NCBI GenBank assembly: GCA_934700375.1
Contig: CAKUXT010000002.1
Location: forward strand, 1 to 32,928
Reading direction: 5' to 3'
Length of the DNA: 32,928 bases
Source: an uncultured Bacilli bacterium
Lineage (GTDB): Bacteria > Bacillota_I > Bacilli_A > RFN20 > CAG-288
Made by a program: the position numbers and the translations under genes. How positions within the stretch are numbered: the first letter of the stretch is position 1; the number at the start of each line of letters is the position of its first letter. The notes beneath the pieces are model-generated. The model saw nothing but the letters and a program-made list of their open reading frames with translations, was not told the origin of the DNA and ran no database searches. Positions 1 to 7,195 of this stretch are shown one piece after another.

Positions 1-1728
1 GATTTTCTCTGTCAGCTGTTTTTCAGTGAGTTTGCCATCGTAATCGATGTTCTCGCAGGCTTCGATGATCTGATAAGGGAAGACATTCTTGCTTGCGACC
101 AAAAGGAGCAGGTCATCGGCATTTTCGCAGTGGAACGTATCAAGGACTTTCTTGGTATAAAGCTTAGAAGGATCGATTGTGATTTTTCTTTCTCTCAGCG
201 AGTCGATGATCGTCTGTCTTCCGCGTTTTAAGGCCTCTTCTTTGACATAATCAAAATTCTGTTTTGCCAGATACTTTCTGATCTTGCTTCTTGCAAAGTT
301 GGTATGTGCAATATTGAGCCATTCGGAGTTCGGAGAGGCGTTTTTATTGATGATGGCTTCGACAATATCACCGGTTTTCAAATTAGTAGAAAGCGGTACC
401 AATGTGCCGTTTACTTTCGCTCCCTGAAGGTGATCGCCTAAATCCGAATGGATTCGATAGGCAAAATCGATAGGGGTAGAACCATTGGGAAGACAGATGA
501 CATTCCCTTTCGGTGTAAAGACATAGACATTGGCATCAAAGATGTCATGAGAGAGCGTATCGACATATTCTTTGGCAGTGGAATCCTTGCCTTCATCGGA
601 CATGGAGACGAAATCCTTGAACCAGTGAAGCTGATTCTCAATCTCTTCCTGTTCCTTCTTGGCATCGTAATGGCTACCCTCTTTATATCGCCAGTGGGCA
701 GCGACACCGCCCTCTGCCGTTTCATCCATCTGCTTTGTTCTGATCTGGATTTCAAAGACATGTCCGGTAGAGGTAAGAATCGTCGTATGCAAAGACTGGT
801 ACATGTTCGGTTTTGGCATGGCGATATAGTCTTTGAAACGGCCGGGGACCGGTTTGAAATTGGCGTGTACATAGCCTAAGATCTCATAGCAGTTCTGCTC
901 TGTCTCGGTGATGACACGAAGCGCCATGATATCGAAGATCTGATCGAAGGAGTAGTGTTTGTTGTACATCTTCTTGTAGATGGAGTAAACAGACTTTACA
1001 CGATCGGTGATAGAGAAAGGAATCTTGCTTTCAGAAAGGATCTTTGTCAGTTCGGACTTCAATGTTTCCAAAGCGACATGAGCATTCTGAATCGTAGAAT
1101 TCATCTTATCTTCGATGTCTTTGTATTTTTCTGGTTCGATATACCACAAAGAGAGGTCTTCAAGTTCAGTCTGAACATTGTAAAGACCTAAGCGATGTGC
1201 AATCGGAGCATAGACATCAAGTGTCTCTTTTGAGATGCGGATCTGTTTTTCTCTCGGTTGGAACTGAAGTGTCCTCATATTGTGAAGACGATCAGCCAAT
1301 TTCACGATGATGACTCTGACATCCTTTGCCATAGCAACAAAAATTTTGCGATGGTTTTCAGCAGTGAATTCAACATTCTTGTAATCAGAAAGTCTGGTAA
1401 CCTTTGTCAAAGCTTCAACAAGAACAGCGACTTCTTTTCCAAACTCTTTTTCAATCTCTTCCTTGGTTGTCGGCGTATCTTCGATTGTATCGTGAAGAAG
1501 ACCGGCACAGATGGTGATAGGACCGGCCTGAAGTTCAGAGAGAATCTCAGCTACACCGATGCAATGTGAAATATAAGGATCGCCGCTTTTACGGACCTGA
1601 CCCTCGTGTTTCTGATCTGCGAATCGATAAGCTTTTTCAATCAAGGCCAAAGAAGAAGGATCTTTGATGTAGTTGGAGTAGACCTTCTTCACATCCTCGA
1701 ATGTGTAGATGTGATTTTGGATTTTCAT
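1..1728 (-). CDS. rel: RelA/SpoT-family (p)ppGpp synthetase/hydrolase, C-terminus beyond the window
   Basis: Makes and degrades the alarmone (p)ppGpp in the stringent response. 576 codons are present and the frame stays open at base 1, so the C-terminal helical/ACT part lies outside. The N-terminal HD hydrolase domain shows His55 and the His79-Asp80 pair in LLHDTIEDT, and the ADRLHNMRTL motif. The synthetase domain has SVYSIYKKM and the RFKD motif before the MPKPNMYQSLHTT loop; RxKD rather than ExDD is the signature of bifunctional enzymes. A TGS domain follows (VYVFTPKGNVICLPNGSTP). The ATG at 1728 is preceded by an AGGTGAG ribosome-binding site. It lies 16 bases after apt and is probably cotranscribed with it, as in the recJ-apt-rel order of many Bacillota. 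Both active sites look intact in the visible part. Confidence 0.95.
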   Translation of the reverse strand, partial: MKIQNHIYTFEDVKKVYSNYIKDPSSLALIEKAYRFADQKHEGQVRKSGDPYISHCIGVAEILSELQAGPITICAGLLHDTIEDTPTTKEEIEKEFGKEVAVLVEALTKVTRLSDYKNVEFTAENHRKIFVAMAKDVRVIIVKLADRLHNMRTLQFQPREKQIRISKETLDVYAPIAHRLGLYNVQTELEDLSLWYIEPEKYKDIEDKMNSTIQNAHVALETLKSELTKILSESKIPFSITDRVKSVYSIYKKMYNKHYSFDQIFDIMALRVITETEQNCYEILGYVHANFKPVPGRFKDYIAMPKPNMYQSLHTTILTSTGHVFEIQIRTKQMDETAEGGVAAHWRYKEGSHYDAKKEQEEIENQLHWFKDFVSMSDEGKDSTAKEYVDTLSHDIFDANVYVFTPKGNVICLPNGSTPIDFAYRIHSDLGDHLQGAKVNGTLVPLSTNLKTGDIVEAIINKNASPNSEWLNIAHTNFARSKIRKYLAKQNFDYVKEEALKRGRQTIIDSLRERKITIDPSKLYTKKVLDTFHCENADDLLLLVASKNVFPYQIIEACENIDYDGKLTEKQLTEKI

Positions 1729-1744
1729 AACTCACCTACAGAAT

Positions 1745-2266
1745 TTAATGGCTGTCAGATAAATTGAGAAGGCTTCTGCAAGGAAGTCCGACTGTCTTTT
1801 CTCCGTGCAATTCTTCTAAGTTGATCAAAGTGATGCAGCCGACAGGTACACCGCCTGCTTCTTCGATAAGTTTCTTTAAAGCCAAGAAGGTTCCGCCTGT
1901 GGCCATTAAGTCATCGACCAATAAGACTCTGGAACCCTTGGGGAAGGAATTGGCAGGAATTTCAATGGCTGCTGTTCCGTATTCGAGCTGATAAGAGACT
2001 TTGATCGTTACGCCAGGAAGCTTTCCGGCCTTTCTTGCCATGACAAAGCCTTTGTGCATTTCATAGCCCATGGCAGCGCCGAAAAGGAAAGCGCGGCTTT
2101 CCGGACCGCAGATGAAATCAGGTTTGAATTCTTCGGCTAATTCCGACATATCCTTGATGCAAGATGCAAAGGCGTCAGGATTAGCCAATAAAGGAGAGAT
2201 ATCCTTAAAGGATATTCCCTTCTTGGGGAAGTCCGGTGTCACACCAATATATTTTTCATAATCCAT
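1745..2266 (-). CDS. apt: Adenine phosphoribosyltransferase
   Basis: Salvages adenine to AMP using PRPP. The PRPP-binding loop VLLVDDLMATGGT is intact, and the N-terminal PDFPKKGISFKDISPLL and CGPESRAFLFG stretches are typical of Apt. The frame could be opened further upstream to 2362, but the ATG at 2266 is chosen because a GGAGG sits 8 bases before it and it gives 173 residues, the family norm; the longer form would also run into the divergent ispH promoter. It is the first gene of an apt-rel pair. An extended -10 promoter lies about 30 bases upstream. Confidence 0.95.
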   Translation of the reverse strand: MDYEKYIGVTPDFPKKGISFKDISPLLANPDAFASCIKDMSELAEEFKPDFICGPESRAFLFGAAMGYEMHKGFVMARKAGKLPGVTIKVSYQLEYGTAAIEIPANSFPKGSRVLLVDDLMATGGTFLALKKLIEEAGGVPVGCITLINLEELHGEKTVGLPCRSLLNLSDSH

Positions 2267-2296
2267 AGCGTTATCCTCCGATAGATAGATATTTAT

Positions 2297-2305
2297 AGTA
2301 TAACA
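2297..2305 (-). promoter_or_regulatory. Extended -10 promoter for apt-rel
   Basis: On the minus strand the sequence reads TGTTATACT, a TGn-extended -10 element, placed 31 bases before the apt start codon. No good -35 hexamer is visible at 16-18 bases, as is usual for extended -10 promoters. The same nonamer occurs upstream of glyS. Confidence 0.45.
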
Positions 2306-2348
2306 CTTAACACGCGTTATTTTTTCTAGAGATTTCATCTTCTGGTTG

Positions 2349-2354
2349 TATAAT
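2349..2354 (+). promoter_or_regulatory. Perfect -10 box (TATAAT) abutting the ispH start codon
   Basis: TATAAT ends 6 bases before the ispH ATG at 2361, so transcription would begin at or next to the A of the start codon. There is no Shine-Dalgarno sequence in between. The -35 region (about 2326-2331) is weak. Confidence 0.5.
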
Positions 2355-2360
2355 GAAGTC

Positions 2361-3191
2361 ATGATTTATCTTCTTAAACATTATGGCTTTTGTAACGGAG
2401 TCAAAAACAGCATCGAGATTCTTATAAAGGCATGCAGGGAAAACAAAGGAGTCACTTTGCTTCATCCTTTGATGCATAACGATATGGAAGTAGAAAAGCT
2501 ACAAAGCGAATATCATTTCAGGACTGGAAAAGATGCCGTGCTTTCTTTTGATGCCATTGTTTTTTCTGCGCATGGTCATACAAAAGAAGAGGAAGAACAA
2601 TATCATTCCCATCCTCTTTATGATGCCATCTGTCCCTTACTAAAAAAACGATATGAGATTCTCAATCAGAAGAAAGATATAAAATGGTATTTCTTAGGAA
2701 AGAATAATCATCAGGAAACCATTTCATTCTTATCTCATTTCTCCGATTTGATATTCATTGATTCTGAAGCAAAAAAATTTCCAAAACTGAACCAAGAACA
2801 GACCGGCCTTATTGTTCAGTCTACAATCTCAGAAGAGGTAGCAAAAGAATACGAATCCTATTTCAGAAACAATACATCTCTTATAGCATATATTCCGCCC
2901 TGCCCTGTATATCTAACAAGAAAGCAGGAAGCAATCGATTTCTTCAAAGATCATGATAGCAGAACCTTTGATATCATCGTCTTAGGTTCTAAAACATCAT
3001 CCAACTGCAACGAACTAAAAGAATCATTGAAAAAACTATATCCGTATTGCAATATTCTAAAAGCAAACACAGTAAATGATATCGATATGTCTCTTTTAGA
3101 CAAAGAGAACATTCTTTTGGTTTCCTCGACCTCTATCAGTGAGGAAAGTGTCGACTGTATTTTTGATTATCTAGTCAGAAAGCATGGATAA
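2361..3191 (+). CDS. ispH: 4-hydroxy-3-methylbut-2-enyl diphosphate reductase (IspH/LytB), divergent
   Basis: Last enzyme of the MEP isoprenoid pathway, reducing HMBPP to IPP/DMAPP with a 4Fe-4S cluster. The three cluster cysteines are at Cys11 (GFCNGV), Cys91 (AICPLLKKR) and Cys181 (PPCPVYLTRKQEA). Substrate residues are also recognisable: His39 (MHN), His71 (FSAHGHTK), the His117-Gln-Glu119 motif matching the catalytic HPE of E. coli IspH, the Thr in VQSTIS and the SSNCN loop. At 276 residues it is shorter than the usual 310 or so and the motifs are loosely kept, so this is a distant family member. A TTG at 2346 could extend the frame, but that codon overlaps the promoter; the ATG at 2361 is preferred although it has no ribosome-binding site. 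The gene stands alone, divergent from apt. Confidence 0.85.
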   Translation: MIYLLKHYGFCNGVKNSIEILIKACRENKGVTLLHPLMHNDMEVEKLQSEYHFRTGKDAVLSFDAIVFSAHGHTKEEEEQYHSHPLYDAICPLLKKRYEILNQKKDIKWYFLGKNNHQETISFLSHFSDLIFIDSEAKKFPKLNQEQTGLIVQSTISEEVAKEYESYFRNNTSLIAYIPPCPVYLTRKQEAIDFFKDHDSRTFDIIVLGSKTSSNCNELKESLKKLYPYCNILKANTVNDIDMSLLDKENILLVSSTSISEESVDCIFDYLVRKHG

Positions 3192-3209
3192 TGCGAAAGT
3201 TTAGACATT

Positions 3210-3244
3210 AAAAAAAGCAGCCCTACAATCTTGTAAGACTGCTT
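3210..3244 (-). terminator. Rho-independent terminator of the dnaG-rpoD-sigma operon
   Basis: On the minus strand a stem beginning AAGCAGTCTTACAA pairs with TTGTAGGGCTGCTT (two G-U pairs) and is followed by a run of T. It lies 20 bases after the second sigma gene. In the plus direction there is no T tract, so ispH is not clearly terminated here. Confidence 0.8.
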
Positions 3245-3265
3245 AAAAATACATTGATACAACAA

Positions 3266-4195
3266 CTAAGAGAGCATCTCTCTCAGTTTTGCTTTTGCCT
3301 CTTCTTCGATCTGTCTGACACGTTCAATAGAAAGATTGAGCTTGACAGAGAGTTCACGCAATGTCCAAGGGGTAGAGCCATCTTCAGGATAGCGGTGAGA
3401 AATAATGAAACGCATCGTCGGAGTCAGGCTTTCTGTCGCCTTAGCTAATTTTTCGATAAGCTCTTGTCTCTCGCTAGCTTCCTGCGGATTCATCTCATCG
3501 CTAGGAACAGCAGCAATCGTTCTCTTGTCATTATCAATATCAGGCCTTTCATCGATTGTCTTGACATCGATGTTTTTGAAAACAAGGCAGTTTTCTTCAA
3601 TGTCTTCAGCAGTCAACCCATTGTGAAGATATTCTGCGACTTCTTCATAACTAGGATCTGTTGCATTTTTCTTCTTCAGTTCATCGATGGCCTTTGTGAT
3701 AAGCCTGTGGCGGTCCAGAATCTGCTGAGGGACATGGATCATTCTGGAACTGTTGTTCAAGAAAGCGAACATGGCTCTTTTGATATAGGTCACAGCAAGG
3801 GTAGAAAAAGCATAGCCGCGAGTAGGATCAAAATCCTCAATCGCTTTGGATAAGGCCTGAGAACCCTCTTGGATCAGGTCCATTTTCAAGCCACGCGTTC
3901 CGCCCTCTTCTGCATTGAAGACAGCCTGAGAGGCGATCTCATTAGCGTATTTGATGACAAGGCGGATATTTCCTTCGACAATCTCGTCTAACAGAGCAAT
4001 TTTGTCTTCCTCATCTGCCGCCTTGTACTCTTTCAGTTTTTCCAAGTTCTCTTCTTGTGTGAACTTTGGATAAAGGCGGATGGAATCCATGAACATCTGA
4101 TAAGCATCTTTCCCTTTGATAGAAGAGCCGTTATCTAAATCATCTATGTCTAAATCTTCTTCTAATTCTTCATCATCCAGTTTTTCTTTAGCCAT
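3266..4195 (-). CDS. Second sigma-70-family RNA polymerase sigma factor, divergent region 2
   Basis: A 309-residue promoter-specificity factor. An acidic N-terminus (1-25) precedes a region 1.2-like stretch (30-58), region 2 (about 73-160, with DLIQEGSQALSKAIEDFDPTRG), region 3 (160-215) and region 4 with a helix-turn-helix near 278-305 (LSIERVRQIEEEAKAKL). The helix normally reading TWWIRQAITRA in primary sigma factors is here TYIKRAMFAF: both melting tryptophans are gone, and the positions matching E. coli RpoD Gln437 and Thr440 are Arg140 and Phe143. This predicts a -10 preference different from TATAAT. The start at 4195 follows GGAGG by 7 bases; an ATG at 4213 would overlap that site. It is the last gene of the operon containing the housekeeping rpoD, 20 bases after the Nif3-family gene. 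It looks like a group 2 or alternative sigma; its regulon is unknown. Confidence 0.85.
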   Translation of the reverse strand: MAKEKLDDEELEEDLDIDDLDNGSSIKGKDAYQMFMDSIRLYPKFTQEENLEKLKEYKAADEEDKIALLDEIVEGNIRLVIKYANEIASQAVFNAEEGGTRGLKMDLIQEGSQALSKAIEDFDPTRGYAFSTLAVTYIKRAMFAFLNNSSRMIHVPQQILDRHRLITKAIDELKKKNATDPSYEEVAEYLHNGLTAEDIEENCLVFKNIDVKTIDERPDIDNDKRTIAAVPSDEMNPQEASERQELIEKLAKATESLTPTMRFIISHRYPEDGSTPWTLRELSVKLNLSIERVRQIEEEAKAKLREMLS

Positions 4196-4215
4196 AAAAC
4201 TTCCTCCTTTCATCC

Positions 4216-4986
4216 TTAACGAATATCGAAATATCTTTCAAAAGCGAAACAAGAGAGATCAAGAGAAGGAGAAATCATCTCTAATGCTTCTTTCATGCCT
4301 TTAAGGAAACCGAGCTCCTCAACTTCATGCGGAAGCTCAATATAGTTGATGCCATATCTTCTCATCTCCAGTCTTGTATGATGAGGACAGTCTCCGGAGA
4401 GATAGCAGTCGGCACCTAAAGAAAGGGCATCGAAATAAGCAGAGGAATCGCCGCCTGCAACCAGTGCAATCTTTTCGATTTCCGTCTTTTCTCCTTTAAG
4501 ATAAAGAAGGAACGGAAGATTCAATTTTGCTTTCATATCATCGACAAGTCCTTCGATCGTCATTTTCTTTTCAAGGGCAGCTAATCTCATCAGACCATCA
4601 TCTGCCACCTTGATTCTCTTCATTTTAAGGATGGAAAGAAGGGTATCATTCATGCCGTTTTCACCTTTATCATAATCGGTGTGATAGGAGTAAAGCGGAC
4701 AATCCAGTTTTTCAATCTCCTGTGTCAGGTAGATTTTCTTGGCATCTGTAGAAAGGACATCTTTTTTCTTTCCGAAGAAGAAAGGATGATGCGTAAGGAT
4801 AAGATCAGGTCTATAGCGGTTTGCTTCAACAAGAACATCTTCTGTGAAGTCAAGGCAAAGCAAAACCTTGTTGACTGTTCTTTCCGGATGTCTTACACCG
4901 CACTGAAAGCCAGGAAAATCCCATACTTCAGAAGAGGAGGGCGGAAAGAGCTTATTGATATGGCGGATCAATGAACGTTCATTCAT
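4216..4986 (-). CDS. Nif3-like dinuclear metal centre protein (YqfO/GTP cyclohydrolase I type 2 family)
   Basis: A 256-residue conserved protein with two metal-binding clusters: LTHHPFFF near residue 67, SYHTDYDKGENGMND near 102, and LPHEVEELG near the C-terminus, plus the GGDSS and CYLSGDCPHH stretches. Family members bind two metal ions; the cellular function is not settled. The ATG at 4986 is preferred over 5043: it overlaps the trmK stop by 8 bases and has AAAGGA 10 bases upstream. The trmK-nif3 pair is conserved next to rpoD across Bacillota, and the YqfO middle domain is absent, as in the short versions. Confidence 0.88.
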   Translation of the reverse strand: MNERSLIRHINKLFPPSSSEVWDFPGFQCGVRHPERTVNKVLLCLDFTEDVLVEANRYRPDLILTHHPFFFGKKKDVLSTDAKKIYLTQEIEKLDCPLYSYHTDYDKGENGMNDTLLSILKMKRIKVADDGLMRLAALEKKMTIEGLVDDMKAKLNLPFLLYLKGEKTEIEKIALVAGGDSSAYFDALSLGADCYLSGDCPHHTRLEMRRYGINYIELPHEVEELGFLKGMKEALEMISPSLDLSCFAFERYFDIR

Positions 4987-5635
4987 AATAGCGTAATCCT
5001 TTCTCGATGTTATCGATTTCCTCTTCTTTCTTTTCTCTGACATCTTCAGGAAAAGAGAGAAGACGTTCTTTCTCTTTGAGAAGATGCTCTTTCAAAAGAG
5101 AATCTTTCTCTCTTAAAGGAAGAATGCAGTAAAGAAGTTCAAGAGGAGTATACTCCATCTTCTTATCTTCTTTTTTTAGAAGCAGAAGCGGATAATATCG
5201 TTTTTCGAATACGTATTTTCCTTTTACGACATTATAGTTGAGATTCAATAGATATTCTAAAGGCAAAAGATAATCGCTCTGCGGTTCAATCAGAATATAG
5301 TTGATCTGACTGAGCTTTTCCTGATGCCTATGAAGAATATCATAGATTGTATTGCCGCCCATTCCCATCATTGAAAGAAGTGTGACATCAGAAGGAAGAA
5401 TGTCGATGCCATCTGTGAAGATGCATTCAAGGGAATAGTCCTGACATTCCTTCATCGTGTTTTCTTTCAATGCGGAAAAAGGTCCTTTTTTATTTTCGCT
5501 CGCATAGACTTTAAACCCGTTTTTGGCAAGTTCTTTTGCAAGCAAGCCCCTATCAGCGCCGATGTCCATAATAACCTCGCCGCTAGGGATCATACTAAAT
5601 GCGTCAAAAAGACGCGAAGATAGATTACTGGTCAC
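4979..5635 (-). CDS. trmK: tRNA (adenine(22)-N1)-methyltransferase
   Basis: SAM-dependent enzyme methylating N1 of A22 in tRNA. The N-terminal Rossmann part has the SAM loop MDIGADRGLLAKEL, an acidic strand-2 end (ASEN) and the family motif GMGGNTIYDIL followed by ILIEPQSD. The C-terminal 60 residues are a charged coiled coil, as in TrmK. The start is a GTG at 5635, 5 bases after AAAGGA, overlapping the rpoD stop by 11 bases; the end overlaps the Nif3 gene. At 218 residues the length fits the family. Confidence 0.88.
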   Translation of the reverse strand: MTSNLSSRLFDAFSMIPSGEVIMDIGADRGLLAKELAKNGFKVYASENKKGPFSALKENTMKECQDYSLECIFTDGIDILPSDVTLLSMMGMGGNTIYDILHRHQEKLSQINYILIEPQSDYLLPLEYLLNLNYNVVKGKYVFEKRYYPLLLLKKEDKKMEYTPLELLYCILPLREKDSLLKEHLLKEKERLLSFPEDVREKKEEEIDNIEKGLRYYE

Positions 5636-7130
5636 AGAAATCCTTTAAGAGTTTGCTTCTTGCAGGGTGACGAAGCTTCTTCAAAGCCTTGGCTTCAATC
5701 TGACGAATACGTTCTCTCGTGACATTGAATTCCTTGCCGACCTCTTCAAGTGTATGAGTGCGGCCATCTTCGAGACCATAACGGAGACGGATGATACGAG
5801 CTTCCTTTTCAGTCAGCTGACCGAGAACCTCATTGATTCTCTCTGTTTCCATAGAACGATTGGCATATTCATAAGGAGAGATGTTGTCCTTGTCTTCGAT
5901 GAAGTCTCCGACATGGCTATCCTCTTCTTCGCCGACCGGCTTTTCAAGAGAAAGCGGATCGAGCGCAATCTGTTGAATATCACGGATCTTGCTAGGAGAC
6001 AATGTTCCACCAAGCTCCTCAGAGATTTCTTCAGCTGTAGGATCGCGATTGTATTTCTGAACGAGTTTTCTGGTAGCTCTTGTAATCTTGTTGATGGTTT
6101 CAACCATGTGAACAGGAATACGGATAGTTCTTGCCTGATCGGCCAAAGCTCTTGTGATGGCCTGACGGATCCACCATGTGGCATAAGTGGAGAACTTAAA
6201 GCCTCTGGTATAATCGAACTTATCGACAGCCTTCATCAAGCCGAGGTTTCCTTCCTGAATGAGGTCAAGGAAATCCATACCGCGGTTGACATAATGCTTC
6301 GCAATAGAAACGACAAGCTTCAGGTTGCACTGAATGAGCTCATCTTTTGCATCCTGATCGTGCTCTAAAACACGTTTGGCAAGCTCAACTTCTTCTTCCT
6401 TGCTTTCAAGGACCTGATAAGCGCCGATAGAGTGGAGATACTGTCTGACAGGATCAGCATTCTTCACATCTGTAGCGGCATAATAATCTTCATCGTCGTC
6501 ATAATCAGGCTCTTCCTTATCGAAATCGTCGTCGGAAGAGAAATCGTCATCATCCTCGACAGGATCAAGAACTTCATCATCAAGATTCTCGCTATCGGAA
6601 TGAAGGTTATTCTCCATCAGGAAATCCTGAAGTTCGACAAGATCGTCATCAGACAATTCGAACTTAGAAATATATTTATCGAATTCGGTCTGTTTATAAA
6701 CGCCGTTGTTCTTTTTGCCGATATCCAAAAAGTGCTGCTTGATATCATCAAGACCGATGAGTTCCTTGTTTTCATTGGCGAGTTCGGCAATTGTCTTTTT
6801 GCCCTTCTTGCCCTTGGACTGCTCTTTGTTCTTCATGACAAATTCATCGATATCTTCATCCATGATGATATCGTCCTGAATTTCATTTTCCTGAACAGGA
6901 ACCTTTTCCTGAATCTCTTCGATATCAGAAAACTCTTTCTTGGCAGTTTTCTTCTTTGCAGGTTTCTTAACAGGCTTTTCTTCTGCTTTACTCTTGATGT
7001 CTTCATCGGCAACAGGCTTTTCAACAGCTTTCTTTTTTGCCTTCTTCGGTTTTTCCTGCTTGACAGCCTCAGTCTCTTCGCTTACGACTGTCTCTTTTGC
7101 TTCTTCAGGTTTATTCGTTGTTTTTTTCAT
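5625..7130 (-). CDS. rpoD: Primary RNA polymerase sigma factor RpoD/SigA with Lys-rich N-terminal tail
   Basis: Housekeeping sigma factor, 501 residues. From the C-terminus: region 4.2 (EVGKEFNVTRERIRQIEAKALKKLRHP), region 3, and an intact region 2 (FLDLIQEGNLGLMKAVDKF, FSTYATWWIRQAITRALADQ). Region 1.2 starts at DPVRQYLHSIG. In front of this is a region 1.1-like domain (KTIAELANENKELIG to about residue 170), an acidic spacer, and a first ~100 residues made almost entirely of Lys, Glu, Ala, Pro and Val (PKKAKKKAVEKP, KPVKKPAKKKTAKK), much like the basic tails of actinobacterial RpoD. The ATG at 7130 is chosen because GGAG lies 9 bases before it; an ATG at 7151 has no such site. It follows dnaG by 65 bases and overlaps trmK. 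Confidence 0.96.
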   Translation of the reverse strand: MKKTTNKPEEAKETVVSEETEAVKQEKPKKAKKKAVEKPVADEDIKSKAEEKPVKKPAKKKTAKKEFSDIEEIQEKVPVQENEIQDDIIMDEDIDEFVMKNKEQSKGKKGKKTIAELANENKELIGLDDIKQHFLDIGKKNNGVYKQTEFDKYISKFELSDDDLVELQDFLMENNLHSDSENLDDEVLDPVEDDDDFSSDDDFDKEEPDYDDDEDYYAATDVKNADPVRQYLHSIGAYQVLESKEEEVELAKRVLEHDQDAKDELIQCNLKLVVSIAKHYVNRGMDFLDLIQEGNLGLMKAVDKFDYTRGFKFSTYATWWIRQAITRALADQARTIRIPVHMVETINKITRATRKLVQKYNRDPTAEEISEELGGTLSPSKIRDIQQIALDPLSLEKPVGEEEDSHVGDFIEDKDNISPYEYANRSMETERINEVLGQLTEKEARIIRLRYGLEDGRTHTLEEVGKEFNVTRERIRQIEAKALKKLRHPARSKLLKDFCDQ

Positions 7131-7149
7131 TCTGTCACACTCCAAAATC

Positions 7150-7177
7150 ATTATTAAAAATATTCTTCTGTTTTCAA
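7150..7177 (-). promoter_or_regulatory. Candidate internal promoter for rpoD
   Basis: In the dnaG-rpoD gap the minus strand carries TTGAAA (7172-7177), a 16-base spacer and AATAAT (7150-7155), about 20 bases before the rpoD start codon. This would allow rpoD to be expressed apart from dnaG, as is common in this macromolecular-synthesis operon. Confidence 0.35.
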
Positions 7178-7195
7178 GGAAATAAAGGAAAGTTA

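Noticed and set aside
2267..2362. Longer N-terminus for Apt starting at 2362
   Set aside because: It overlaps the divergent ispH promoter, adds residues unlike any Apt, and the ATG at 2266 has a good GGAGG.
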